Source: Euryarchaeota archaeon UBA259
GTDB lineage: Archaea > Thermoplasmatota > Poseidoniia > Poseidoniales > Poseidoniaceae
Length of the DNA stretch: 64,000 nucleotides
Direction: 5' to 3'
Assembly (NCBI GenBank): GCA_002506275.1
Contig: DAXG01000042.1
Span: 43,904-107,903, forward strand
Below the pieces are notes generated by a model, which was not told where the DNA came from, ran no database searches, and saw only the letters and a program-made list of their open reading frames with translations. Shown piece after piece: positions 37,384-45,797 of the stretch. Each line of letters opens with the position of its first letter. Within the stretch, counting starts at the first letter, position 1. A program made the translations under genes and the position numbers.

Positions 37384-39162
37384 ATGAGAGTCGCAGTCCT
37401 CAAAGAAGACAATTGTCAACCGAAGAAGTGCAACGACGAGTGTCACGCCTTTTGTCCACCGGTTCGCAACGGTCAAGAATGTATAATTCTCGATGAGAAA
37501 ACTGGAAAGCCTCACATTTCTGAAAGCCTCTGTATCGGGTGTGGTATCTGCATCAACAAATGCCCTCACGACGCCCTCATCATCGAGCAGCTCCCAAGTG
37601 AGTTGGAAACGGATATGATTCACCGATATTCGATGAATGGTTTTCGGTTGTTCCGACTTCCTACCCCTTCAAAAGAAAGTGTAGTCGGTATACTCGGGCC
37701 AAACGGAATGGGCAAGTCGACAGCAATCAATGCTCTTTCAGGACGAATGATTCCGAACCTTGGTGATTGGCTCAATAAGGATGCTGACTGGGATGACGTC
37801 ATTGAATCACTTCCTCGAGGTGAATTACGTGACTTCTTCGTTGCCGTCAAAAACGGTGATGTTCGTGTTGCCCTCAAGCCCCAAAATGTTGACCGCCTTC
37901 CTAAGAAAATCAAGGGTACTGTGCGTGATTTACTCTCTCGTGTTGATGAACGAAACATGTTTGAACAATTAACACGTGATTTGGGAATCGACCATCTTCT
38001 TGAACGAACAGTTCAGCAACTGTCCGGTGGTGAATTACAACGAATGGCAATTTGTGCTACCCTTTTACGAGACGTCGACGTGTATTTCTTCGACGAACCT
38101 TCTTCGTATCTCGACATTCACGAGCGGATGCGAATTGTTCGAATTATCCAGAAACTTGCTGAAACAAAGAGAGTCATTGTCATCGAACACGACCTTGCAG
38201 TACTGGATGTTCTGGCAGATTTAGTACACATTGTCTACGGTAAGAAAGGGGCCTTCGGGATTTTCACTCCAGCAAGAACCACGCGGCAAGCGATCAACAC
38301 CTATCTCGATGGTTTCCTTCCAGAACAAAACGTTCGAATTCGAGATAAACCCATCAAATTCCTTAACCACAGTGACCGAGTTTCCGAAATAGGTTCCGAA
38401 GTAGTTTCTTGGGGAGGGCTAACCAAAAAACTGGGAGATTTCCAATTAACAACTGGAGAAGGTGCAGTTCACCGCTCAGAAGTTGTTGGTGTCGTCGGGC
38501 CGAACGGTACTGGTAAATCAACCATGATCAAAGTCCTGGCTGGTGAACACGGTTACGATGAAGGATGGGTGACTGAAAACGCGACCATCTCGTACAAACC
38601 TCAACATATCGATGTCGATATGGACTGCAGTGTACAACTGTGGCTCGACAGTGAAATTGGTCCGAAATGGCGCGTAGGTGAGTACAACGTCAACGTTATT
38701 CGAGCATTAGGTGTTGACCAACTACTACCGAAGCGTGTCAAAAAATTGTCAGGTGGTGAACGCCAAGCGGTCTCGATTGCTATTTGTCTCGGTCGAGAAG
38801 CCGACCTGTACTTGCTCGATGAACCGTCTGCTCACCTGGATGCAAACGCACGAATGGAGGCTGCTAAAGCGATTCGTAGAACAATGGAAGCCAACGAGAA
38901 ATCGGCGTTCGTAATTGACCACGATGTCTACTTCATTGACATTGTAAGTGATTCTTTACTTGTCTTTGAAGGTGAGGGTGGCGTTCACGGTAAAGCCGAA
39001 GGTCCGTTCAAGCTTCGTGAGGGAATGAATCGTTTCCTTGAGGGTGTTAACGTAACCTTCCGCCGTGACCACGATTCAAAACGCCCGCGTATCAACAAAA
39101 TGGAAAGTCGGAAAGACAGAGAACAGCGTGGTATTGGCGATTACTATTCGTTCGACCATTGA
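37384..39162 (+). CDS. abce1: Ribosome recycling ATPase ABCE1/Rli1
   Basis: A 592-aa ABCE1, which splits ribosomes after termination. The N-terminus binds two Fe-S clusters: C-x4-C-x3-C-x3-CPP and CIGCGICINKCPHDA. Two nucleotide-binding domains follow, with Walker A GPNGMGKST and GPNGTGKST, signatures LSGGELQRM and LSGGERQAV, and the ABCE1 hinge (KYALRF-like HGKAEGP region at the end). All catalytic motifs are intact. It is one of the most conserved archaeal and eukaryotic proteins. The nuclease gene that follows starts 12 nt after its stop. Confidence 0.97.
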   Translation: MRVAVLKEDNCQPKKCNDECHAFCPPVRNGQECIILDEKTGKPHISESLCIGCGICINKCPHDALIIEQLPSELETDMIHRYSMNGFRLFRLPTPSKESVVGILGPNGMGKSTAINALSGRMIPNLGDWLNKDADWDDVIESLPRGELRDFFVAVKNGDVRVALKPQNVDRLPKKIKGTVRDLLSRVDERNMFEQLTRDLGIDHLLERTVQQLSGGELQRMAICATLLRDVDVYFFDEPSSYLDIHERMRIVRIIQKLAETKRVIVIEHDLAVLDVLADLVHIVYGKKGAFGIFTPARTTRQAINTYLDGFLPEQNVRIRDKPIKFLNHSDRVSEIGSEVVSWGGLTKKLGDFQLTTGEGAVHRSEVVGVVGPNGTGKSTMIKVLAGEHGYDEGWVTENATISYKPQHIDVDMDCSVQLWLDSEIGPKWRVGEYNVNVIRALGVDQLLPKRVKKLSGGERQAVSIAICLGREADLYLLDEPSAHLDANARMEAAKAIRRTMEANEKSAFVIDHDVYFIDIVSDSLLVFEGEGGVHGKAEGPFKLREGMNRFLEGVNVTFRRDHDSKRPRINKMESRKDREQRGIGDYYSFDH

Positions 39163-39169
39163 GGGGTGA
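39162..39169 (+). promoter_or_regulatory. Shine-Dalgarno site choosing ATG 39175
   Basis: AGGGGTGA overlaps the abce1 stop and stands 5 nt before ATG 39175. It argues against the GTG at 39166, which lies within the site itself. Confidence 0.55.
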
Positions 39170-39174
39170 AGCAA

Positions 39175-40938
39175 ATGCCTGTTGGAATTCCACCGCTCGG
39201 AGGACCATTAGGGCGTTCACGTTCTCGAATCTCAGCGAGTGGCCTCACTACTTTCCTGCGATGCAAACGCCAATGGTTCCTTGGTTCTAAAGTAGGCATT
39301 TCAGGGCCACTCCGGCCCTCACAAGTGATTGGAATCGTATTGGAAGATGCCTTGTGTGGACTCATGATGAGGCGTCCAAACGTTCGTATTGAATCCTTAG
39401 AGCAACTGAAATCATGGATTACTTCTCACATCCCTAATGCAGCGAAAGAAGCGCTTTTGGAAGGGAAGAAGTTGTGGGATGAAGGGCTATGGTACGCACC
39501 TGAAACCTCATGGGATGATGTCGAAATTGAATCGTTTGAATCACGCCTCCACTGCGGGCTTGAGTTGTTCATAGCGGAGGTAGAGTCTTGTTACGCTATG
39601 AACGGTGGCCCTCATTTAGAGGCTTTCCGTTCTGGAAATCAACCCTATAGCGTACCTTCTCCTGCATGGGGTGACGAACCTCGCTTCCCGGTTCCAGACA
39701 AGGTTCGGAATTATTCCCTGCGTACATGGTCCGACCCTGAACAATCCATGCAATGGTCGCATCCCGATTCACCAGTGACTTGGAATGAAGCTTGGGATAT
39801 TGCTCGCCCATGGATGAAAGACCCTCGTGTGCATCAACCTCAACGCCTTTTTCATCCAGAGAGTTGGGCTGCTGGAGAATTGGATTTAGTCCTGCGGTGG
39901 GACGGCCGAATACGCTTAATTGACATCAAATCTGGCGACCCAAGTTCACGGTTTGCTGAATCACTCCAACATCAACTTCGATTCTATGCTTGGCTTTGGC
40001 ATGAAACTCATGATGGACAATGCGTCGATGGGATGGAAGGATGGTATCTTAACGGCCCTCACAAAGTGATGTACGACGCTCCAGAAAAAGCCGATTATCC
40101 AATGATGAGCAAGGAGTTTCTGGAAATCAATACACAAATGCAAAACATGGGTTCAGGGCCAGCAACTCTCCCTGCTCTCCCTTCTGATGCTTGCGACGGC
40201 AGTTCTGCAGGATGCCACTGGTGCAGTTTATCTCGGAGCATTGAAGGGAAATGGTTCGGTGACGAACTCCTTTCAAATATTACTTCAGTTCGAGACATTG
40301 CGCTTACTCCACCAAGTGAATTGTTGTCCTCGATTCCAGAACGTGTCAGTGTTCAAGGAAAGTTCACTGGAGCTTGGGGTCCATTGCCGAACCACTTCGG
40401 CGAACCGGTACTGGGCGCTATGCTTGTTGCAGGAGGTGCACAGATCACCGTAGAGGAAAGTGAACCAGGGGCCTATCCATTGTTGCATGATGAACCAAAC
40501 GGAGACATCGTCATTCTCGATGCTTTGCCGGGAGTTTGGAGGGGCTCTCCTCGACTGTACGTCGATTCAAGAACTCGTATTCTCCCGCTTGCAGAAGCAC
40601 AGAAAGAGTTCTCTAACACCTCGAAGCAATTGTCTGAGCGTACCACTCGAATTGGATTGCTGCGTACCAGAGCAAATGTTGAAGGAATCATTTTGAGCGT
40701 GAGGAAACGTTCAGGTGTCCGACTGGATGCAAAGCCTTGGACGATGATGAATGTCCATCTTTGGGACGGGCATTCTGTCGTTGAAGTGGCATCTTTCGGT
40801 TCGAGTATTACCGGGCAAATGGAGTCGCTGCGTCCCGGTCAACGGTTGAAACTAATGGCTGCTGAAATTGGCTGGAGGGCTGGCTTACCACAATTGAGAA
40901 TCGATTCAAGGAAAACTCGATTGCAAGTCAAGGATTAA
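39175..40938 (+). CDS. Fe-S RecB-like (PD-(D/E)XK) nuclease with C-terminal OB-like domain, copy 1
   Basis: A 587-aa protein. SGLTTFLRCKRQWFLGSK at ~21-39 is the entry motif of RecB/Cas4-type nucleases, with C30. The active site shows GELDLV (D237) and LIDIKSGD (D250, K252). The C-terminal cysteines C340, C347 and C350 together with C30 make the 1+3 arrangement that binds a 4Fe-4S cluster in Cas4, AddB and Dna2. From ~500 an OB-like domain (VEGIILSVRKRSGV...VEVASFGS) may bind single-stranded DNA. It probably processes DNA ends. The next gene is a diverged paralogue. Confidence 0.78.
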   Translation: MPVGIPPLGGPLGRSRSRISASGLTTFLRCKRQWFLGSKVGISGPLRPSQVIGIVLEDALCGLMMRRPNVRIESLEQLKSWITSHIPNAAKEALLEGKKLWDEGLWYAPETSWDDVEIESFESRLHCGLELFIAEVESCYAMNGGPHLEAFRSGNQPYSVPSPAWGDEPRFPVPDKVRNYSLRTWSDPEQSMQWSHPDSPVTWNEAWDIARPWMKDPRVHQPQRLFHPESWAAGELDLVLRWDGRIRLIDIKSGDPSSRFAESLQHQLRFYAWLWHETHDGQCVDGMEGWYLNGPHKVMYDAPEKADYPMMSKEFLEINTQMQNMGSGPATLPALPSDACDGSSAGCHWCSLSRSIEGKWFGDELLSNITSVRDIALTPPSELLSSIPERVSVQGKFTGAWGPLPNHFGEPVLGAMLVAGGAQITVEESEPGAYPLLHDEPNGDIVILDALPGVWRGSPRLYVDSRTRILPLAEAQKEFSNTSKQLSERTTRIGLLRTRANVEGIILSVRKRSGVRLDAKPWTMMNVHLWDGHSVVEVASFGSSITGQMESLRPGQRLKLMAAEIGWRAGLPQLRIDSRKTRLQVKD

Positions 40939-40986
40939 TATTTTTGAGAGTAGGGTTCAAGAACATTCGACAAAACACTCACTCCT

Positions 40987-42828
40987 ATGCCCGTTCGACT
41001 CGCTCAGCCATCAGACGATTCCGTCGGCCCTTACAACCGTCTCTCCTCAAGCCAAGTCAACGCATATCGCTCATGCCCTCGGTTATGGTTCTACGAGAAA
41101 GTGCGTCGGTTCAAAATGCCACAGATTCCCGTTCTGTACGTTGGTAGGGCTGTTGAAGAGGTATTCTGCCGGATGCTCATGGAGTCTCCGGCTTTGTTGG
41201 TGGCTAAAGCTTCCCCTGACACCATTTCTGCAATACCTCTCGATGAAAAAGGCGTTCCGAGTCGGACCAGTGTTGATCCATGGCCTGCGGAACGCTTGCT
41301 GAGTTTACCGGTCAACCTGCTGCCTTCGTCGATGGAAGATTTGCGCTCATGGGCTATAGAACGGCTGAAAGCGCACCTTCAACCTGCTCTAAAATCCATG
41401 AAAGAAGAGTGGCAGAAGAACGAGCGTAAAGCTGGAGATTGGGATTCTGTGAATCCGGACTATTGTCTTGAAATGTGCATCAATGGGTTGGATATGCACC
41501 TCAAAGAAGTTCAGCGTTGTCTTGACGCCAATGGCGGCCCAATGCTGAAACAATGGCGACAAGGGAAACGCCCCGAATGGCCAGCTCCTGATGCCCGAAG
41601 ATATTCTCTTTCGAATAATCACCCATTGGCCCAGGAAGGTGGAGTATCACTCATTGAGGCTTGGGAAATTTCTCGTCCCTGGTTTGTTGACCCAAATGCG
41701 GGTAAATTTGCCATGAATGCTGTTCATCCTGAACATTGGTTCCAAGGAGAATATGACCTTGTGTACCGATGGGATGGACGAATTACAATTGTCGACTTGA
41801 AAGCCAGCATTGGGCGTGGTGACCGGTCTGGAAACTATGTTGAACAATTACGAATGTATGCTATGTTGTGGTGGGTGACGCACGGAAAGAAGGAGGAAGT
41901 CGACGGTTTGGAAATTTGGTATCTCGGAGCCAACGCTATCAAAACGATTCAATGTCCGAGTACTCAAGAGATGGCAAAGATGGAATCTGAGTTGGAAGAA
42001 CTTTGGCAACAACTTCGTCATACTACGCCTTCACTCGACGAATGCCCGCCAACACCTTCTCCGGTTCGTGGTTTCAAAGCCGGCGGGATTCCTACTGAGG
42101 CGCCCGACGAAGTGCGCTGTGACCGTTGTGATTGGGCTGAAGTTTGTCCAGGTGGCAAAGGTGACGATGACTTGCCCGAAGGCGGTGACATTCAGTTGCC
42201 AGGTACTTCTTCTCCAATCGACCTCGCGAAAATAGGTGTGCTTGACCCTCGGATTACTCTGGTGGCAGAAGTTTTCACTGTGATGGGTATGAAAGAGGCT
42301 CGTCGACCTCAAGTGACCGTCTCTCAAGGAAGTAAGTTTGCTAAAGTTGTCTTTTTGGTCGATTCACATGAGGACGGAACTTCATCATGGCCAACGGAAC
42401 TTGCCAAAGGTGACATGGTACGTTTGGACAACGTTATTCCAACGGTGAATTGGAAAGGTGAAATCGAATTGAAAGTCGACCCGCACGCCTGTATGGTTCA
42501 TGCTTCTTCAGATGAGGAAGCCTCTGACCTCATGGAATTTAGAGCGCGCTGGAACGTGACGGGGAAACTTGTGTACAAGTTCGAAAAGAGAGGTGTTGGA
42601 CGCAATGGGAAAGAGTGGCATCGAAAGGGATTGATGCTTCTTGATGCAACTGGGGCGATGAAAGTTGAAGGATGGGCCAACGATTGGGGGCCTCAGTACG
42701 ATCTTGCTGGAGTTGGAGATACGGTCGTTGTAGCCAACATCGGAATCGATGCTTGGGCAGTTGAAGTGAGAGGGAATGTCACTCGTAACTCCAAAATTCA
42801 CATCACGAAACGGGTTGAAAGGGATTAA
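40987..42828 (+). CDS. Fe-S RecB-like nuclease with C-terminal OB-like domain, copy 2
   Basis: A 613-aa paralogue of the preceding protein, in the same order of domains. SSSQVNAYRSCPRLWFYEK (C30) opens the nuclease. GEYDLV (D257) and IVDLKAS (D270, K272) are the catalytic residues, with the same spacing (13) as in copy 1. C378, C381 and C387 complete the Fe-S set. Residues ~515-605 form an OB-like domain (GKLVYKFEKRGVGRNGKEW...LLDATGAMKVEGWAND). ATG 40987 follows a 48-bp gap. Both copies keep active-site residues, so a heterodimer or two separate roles are possible. Confidence 0.78.
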   Translation: MPVRLAQPSDDSVGPYNRLSSSQVNAYRSCPRLWFYEKVRRFKMPQIPVLYVGRAVEEVFCRMLMESPALLVAKASPDTISAIPLDEKGVPSRTSVDPWPAERLLSLPVNLLPSSMEDLRSWAIERLKAHLQPALKSMKEEWQKNERKAGDWDSVNPDYCLEMCINGLDMHLKEVQRCLDANGGPMLKQWRQGKRPEWPAPDARRYSLSNNHPLAQEGGVSLIEAWEISRPWFVDPNAGKFAMNAVHPEHWFQGEYDLVYRWDGRITIVDLKASIGRGDRSGNYVEQLRMYAMLWWVTHGKKEEVDGLEIWYLGANAIKTIQCPSTQEMAKMESELEELWQQLRHTTPSLDECPPTPSPVRGFKAGGIPTEAPDEVRCDRCDWAEVCPGGKGDDDLPEGGDIQLPGTSSPIDLAKIGVLDPRITLVAEVFTVMGMKEARRPQVTVSQGSKFAKVVFLVDSHEDGTSSWPTELAKGDMVRLDNVIPTVNWKGEIELKVDPHACMVHASSDEEASDLMEFRARWNVTGKLVYKFEKRGVGRNGKEWHRKGLMLLDATGAMKVEGWANDWGPQYDLAGVGDTVVVANIGIDAWAVEVRGNVTRNSKIHITKRVERD

Positions 42829-43046
42829 CCACCAGAAGAAACAGTTGTAACCAGTAATTTCACTGATTGTGAGAGAACAGTTGCATGAGGGAGTATAGTG
42901 CCTTCAAAACTGACGAGAACCGTTGACGGCAGTATTCCCGCCTCTACCAACACTTGACGCACCGTCTTCTGTGAATCAGCAACGAGTTTGACGTCATGGT
43001 CACGACCATGCAGGTGAATCTCCATGAGACCGTGAGGTTGCATCAT
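42825..43046 (-). CDS. Ubiquitin-like beta-grasp protein ending in Gly-Gly (SAMP/ThiS/Urm1-like)
   Basis: A 73-aa protein (ATG 43046; 66 aa if from ATG 43025) too small to show in a long-ORF view. MEIHLHGRDHDVKLVADSQKT, VRQVLVEAGILPSTVLVSFEG and SVKLLVTTVSSGG reproduce the beta-beta-alpha-beta-beta order of ThiS/MoaD/SAMP proteins, and the protein ends exactly in Gly-Gly, the site of adenylation. Such proteins carry sulfur (tRNA thiolation, molybdopterin, thiazole) or modify lysines. Which role applies cannot be told. The long frame upstream runs antisense through a tRNA and is rejected. The stop overlaps that of the nuclease by 4 nt. Confidence 0.75.
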   Translation of the reverse strand: MMQPHGLMEIHLHGRDHDVKLVADSQKTVRQVLVEAGILPSTVLVSFEGTILPHATVLSQSVKLLVTTVSSGG

Positions 43047-43079
43047 GCTTATGACGGTGGCGCTAGAGCGAGCATCACG

Positions 43080-43162
43080 GCCGAGATCGCATAGCCCGGT
43101 ATTGCGGTGGATTCGAAATCCACTGTCCTTGTGACGCGGGAGTTCAAATCTCTCTCTCGGCG
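43080..43162 (+). tRNA. tRNA-Ser (anticodon CGA)
   Basis: An 83-nt class II tRNA. The acceptor stem GCCGAGA (43080-43086) pairs with TCTCGGC, followed by discriminator G73 (43162), as in serine tRNAs. The D-arm stem is GCA/TGC. The anticodon stem GTGGA/TCCAC encloses loop TTCGAAA, giving anticodon CGA for codon UCG. A long variable arm (GTC/GAC stem) follows. The T arm is GGGAG-TTCAAAT-CTCTC with one G-T pair. CCA is not encoded. A T6 run at 43182-43187 is the probable terminator. Confidence 0.92.
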
Positions 43163-43181
43163 CCTGACTCCAATCCAAGGC

Positions 43182-43187
43182 TTTTTT
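43182..43187 (+). terminator. Oligo-T terminator after tRNA-Ser
   Basis: TTTTTT starts 19 nt after the tRNA end. Archaeal RNA polymerase stops at T-runs without need for a hairpin, so this is a likely 3' end for the tRNA transcript. Confidence 0.5.
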
Positions 43188-43217
43188 ATCAATTGACTTT
43201 ATCATCAACCGATTGAC

Positions 43218-43685
43218 ATGGACCCTACACCTGCGTCTGGCCCAAATGTCAAAGACAGCGTTGTCTCTGGAGATTTGCATACCGGCAATGTCATTCACAA
43301 TCATTACCACATGCCTCAGCAGCCACCGGCGACACCACAGCAGCCAACAGTCCCTCCTAGGGCTGCAAATCCAAACCCTTCTCTCCATCATCAGCAACCT
43401 CAGTATCAGCAGCAACAAGCTGCGCCACAAACCCCCTTCACGAACTTTTACCAGCAACACGGTTCACGGTATCTCCAAAACCCTTCACAGAAGGATGTTC
43501 TGGTCACGTACTTGTTGTGGTTTTTCCTCGGCCCATTGGGCGGTCATAGGTTTTATCTCAACCAAATTGGAATGGGGGTTTTCTACTTCTTGACGTTCGG
43601 TGGTTGTGGATTGTTGTGGCTTATTGACATCGCTCTGATTCCCGATTTGGTCAACCGTGCAAATCGAGTTCATATTCGGAATTAG
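43218..43685 (+). CDS. TM2 domain membrane protein
   Basis: A 155-aa protein. The first ~85 residues are disordered and very rich in Gln, Pro and His (PQQPPATPQQP, QYQQQQAAPQ). The TM2 domain follows: KDVLVTYLLWFFLGPLGGHRFYLNQIGMGVFYFLTFGGCGLLWLIDIALIPDLV, with the two membrane helices and the central G-x-HRFY and DxxLIP motifs of the family. Function of TM2 proteins in archaea is unknown. Its stop is 3 nt from that of the convergent PAC2 gene. Confidence 0.88.
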   Translation: MDPTPASGPNVKDSVVSGDLHTGNVIHNHYHMPQQPPATPQQPTVPPRAANPNPSLHHQQPQYQQQQAAPQTPFTNFYQQHGSRYLQNPSQKDVLVTYLLWFFLGPLGGHRFYLNQIGMGVFYFLTFGGCGLLWLIDIALIPDLVNRANRVHIRN

Positions 43686-43688
43686 TTT

Positions 43689-44444
43689 TCACATGTAGAA
43701 GGCATCAGGCGATTCAGTCAAATCGCTGACCATATCAGGTACGCTTCCGGGTGCAAGTGCTGCCAACTTGTCGGTAAGTTTTGACTGAACATCATTCGGC
43801 AATGCAATTCCAAGGTCAAACCAAGCGTCAAGAGATTCCAGCAATCTTTGCGAGGCAAAAGCATCTCCACTCGAACCAACTGTAGTGGCGATGGCGCATG
43901 CTGAATGAATAGCGTACAACGGCCCGATTGAAGCGATCAAGGCCGCCAGACCAATTGCTCCGGATTTCGGCTCATCTCTTCGGACATCGACTCCAAGCGA
44001 TTCTAAATCGATACGATGAGATGCGTTTGAGGCAACGATGAACGTTTCTTTCCGCGACGGTGAATCCATGAGTCCAGCAAGAACATACAGCGCTGTAACG
44101 CCCTGCGATGAAAGCCATTCAAGAACTTCATGGGCCATTGAGCCTTGATGTTCAGGTTCGAGTGGTTGTGAGGTGCCTGTTAGGGTCAAAACCCGTTTCC
44201 CAGTGACCGATTCTATAGCGGAGAGGGTGAGGTGTGGGGGTGCGAGTAAGCCATCTTCGTCGAGTGTAGCCAAAGGCGGGAGTGAGGTGTGGTGGAGTCG
44301 CGCAATTTCTTGTTGCACATGGCAAGAATTGATGCCTTCAATGGCTACTTTTCCAACGTTGCCTACCCCAGGGAGTGCAAAGAGAAGGATTTCGTGTTCA
44401 CCAATTTTGTTGTTGGAGCTCCGCCATTCGATATTTAATCCCAT
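43689..44444 (-). CDS. PAC2 family protein (proteasome assembly chaperone-like)
   Basis: A 251-aa protein of the archaeal PAC2/COG2047 family, related to eukaryotic proteasome assembly chaperone 2. The start MGLNIEW is followed by LLFALPGVGNVGKVAIE, the family's glycine-rich motif. VLTLTGTSQPLEP and ALYVLAGLMDSPSRK come next, then KSGAIGLAALIASIGPLYAIHSACAIATTVG. Direct function in archaea is not settled. ATG 44444 is preferred over a frame to 44498 that adds 18 residues without likeness. Confidence 0.85.
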   Translation of the reverse strand: MGLNIEWRSSNNKIGEHEILLFALPGVGNVGKVAIEGINSCHVQQEIARLHHTSLPPLATLDEDGLLAPPHLTLSAIESVTGKRVLTLTGTSQPLEPEHQGSMAHEVLEWLSSQGVTALYVLAGLMDSPSRKETFIVASNASHRIDLESLGVDVRRDEPKSGAIGLAALIASIGPLYAIHSACAIATTVGSSGDAFASQRLLESLDAWFDLGIALPNDVQSKLTDKLAALAPGSVPDMVSDLTESPDAFYM

Positions 44445-44532
44445 ATACTGCGTATCGTCTTCCGCCGCGCTATAATGTTTGACATCGAAAGCGTGCAAAA
44501 AGAATCAATTTTGATGTGGATTTGAACCGGCA

Positions 44533-44775
44533 TCATTCTTCTTCTGAAGCAAGATGTGATGCTTTCATTTCGTCGAGTGAAGGCAAGGTTGCAAGATTAG
44601 CAGACCATTCTGAGGATTCGACATTGTACATCTTTCTGCGAATCGAAGCACGGTGATCTTCTGGTGACCATTTGAGAGGTGCTGCGGCTTGTGCTTTTGA
44701 GCCGCAAGAAGGGCAAGTTGTTGCCAAAGTCCATGCTCCACACTCGAGACATTGTTGCAACAGTTGTCGTGCCAT
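44533..44775 (-). CDS. nop10: H/ACA ribonucleoprotein Nop10-like protein
   Basis: An 80-aa protein matching Nop10, a small subunit of the H/ACA complex that guides pseudouridylation of rRNA. CLECGAWTLATTCPSCG gives the zinc motif C-x2-C...C-x2-C of archaeal Nop10, and PLKWSPEDHRASIRRKM matches the P.rFSPED.y..yR helix. The last ~25 residues (acidic, ending SEEE) are extra. The gene is downstream of aIF2-alpha on the same strand, a conserved archaeal cluster with L44e and S27e. Confidence 0.88.
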   Translation of the reverse strand: MARQLLQQCLECGAWTLATTCPSCGSKAQAAAPLKWSPEDHRASIRRKMYNVESSEWSANLATLPSLDEMKASHLASEEE

Positions 44776-44814
44776 GGTATCACCTGCATCGACATTGCTT
44801 ATGACTCAAACGCT

Positions 44815-45600
44815 TCATTCTCGCAAAGCAGTGGCTTCTCCACCCGCTGCAATAACATGCTCAAGGGTTGTTTTCGTAGCATTCTCCCAAATACTTTCAG
44901 CGGTTTTGAAATCAGGTGCTTTCAGTTCAATTCTGTATTCTGGTGCGCCGTTGTAGTGGCATGAAACTTCAATTTCTTCTTCGGCCGAAGAAAGCGATTC
45001 AGCTGCGAGGAGAGCCTTTTGAATAACTTCAACACCATTGATGTCGTTGATGCTTAGCGTGAGTATGCCTCGAATTTCAACGAAGGCAGGAATGATGTTC
45101 TCAATGGCCATCTCAATGAATTCTTTCAACCAATCGCCTTCAAACCCAGCGTCGGTAAGTGCGCCTTCATTCATTGCGGCTTCTTCAAAAGCGGTGTACA
45201 ATCCCCCAAAGGCGTCAGTGAGTTCTTCTCCAGATGATTTGATCTCGGATTCATCCCAGCCAACCTTTTCACCAAGTACTTTGAGAAGTTGGTGCGCTCT
45301 CTGTTCATTTTTCCATTCTTGGAGGCGTTCTCGGCGTCGTTCTTCTGAAACAGATTTGAGCGAGAGTTCAAGTGAAGTTCCATCTTTACGCGTTCGCATT
45401 ACCTTACAGATAAGCCGTTGACCTTCACGAACAAAGACTCGGATGTTTTTGACCCAACCGCTTGCAATTTCACCAATAAAGATGAATCCCTCAACACCTT
45501 CGAACTCATCAAGTTTAACGTAGCAACCGTTTTGCTTTACGGTCGTCACCGTTACGACAACAAGTTCGCCTTCTTTTGGCGTATTGGTGATTTCGGACAT
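44815..45600 (-). CDS. Translation initiation factor aIF2 subunit alpha
   Basis: A 261-aa aIF2-alpha, which with beta and gamma brings initiator tRNA to the small ribosomal subunit. The N-terminal S1 domain is EGELVVVTVTTVKQNGCYVKLDEFEGVEGFIFIGEIASGWVKNIRVFVREGQ (residues ~10-62), then KDGTSLELSLKSVSEERRRERLQEWK. The helical middle and the C-terminal alpha-beta domain (GILTLSINDINGVEVIQKAL...YNGAPEYRIELKAPDFKTAE) are complete. ATG 45600 matches the family start. Cluster order L44e-S27e-aIF2a-Nop10 is the standard archaeal one. Confidence 0.95.
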   Translation of the reverse strand: MSEITNTPKEGELVVVTVTTVKQNGCYVKLDEFEGVEGFIFIGEIASGWVKNIRVFVREGQRLICKVMRTRKDGTSLELSLKSVSEERRRERLQEWKNEQRAHQLLKVLGEKVGWDESEIKSSGEELTDAFGGLYTAFEEAAMNEGALTDAGFEGDWLKEFIEMAIENIIPAFVEIRGILTLSINDINGVEVIQKALLAAESLSSAEEEIEVSCHYNGAPEYRIELKAPDFKTAESIWENATKTTLEHVIAAGGEATALRE

Positions 45601-45616
45601 CGGAGGCTTCGCCTCC

Positions 45617-45787
45617 TCATTCAAGTGCTTCCACAACAGTGCAGCCAATCAAGTCAGCCTTACCGCCAGAGGGGCTGGTAAGGGTAGCACCACAAACTCC
45701 GCAAGAAATGACAGAGGTTGCCCGAGAATAAATTGTGGTTTCGTTACCGCAATCTTTGCAGGATACTTTAAGGAAATTTTGTGCCAT
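45617..45787 (-). CDS. rps27e: Small subunit ribosomal protein S27e
   Basis: A 56-aa zinc-ribbon ribosomal protein. FLKVSCKDCGNETTIYSRATSVISCGVCGATLTSPSGGKADL shows both C-x2-C pairs intact and the family's TxxYSxAxxxxxC pattern. ATG 45787 (MAQNF) is the family start. It lies between L44e and aIF2-alpha with gaps of 10 and 16 nt. Confidence 0.95.
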   Translation of the reverse strand: MAQNFLKVSCKDCGNETTIYSRATSVISCGVCGATLTSPSGGKADLIGCTVVEALE

Positions 45788-45797
45788 GTCGTTCAAC

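Noticed and set aside
43047-43460. N-terminal extension of the ubiquitin-like frame
   Set aside because: It runs antisense through tRNA-Ser(CGA) and the start of the TM2 gene and has no likeness to any protein; the short frame alone matches the family.
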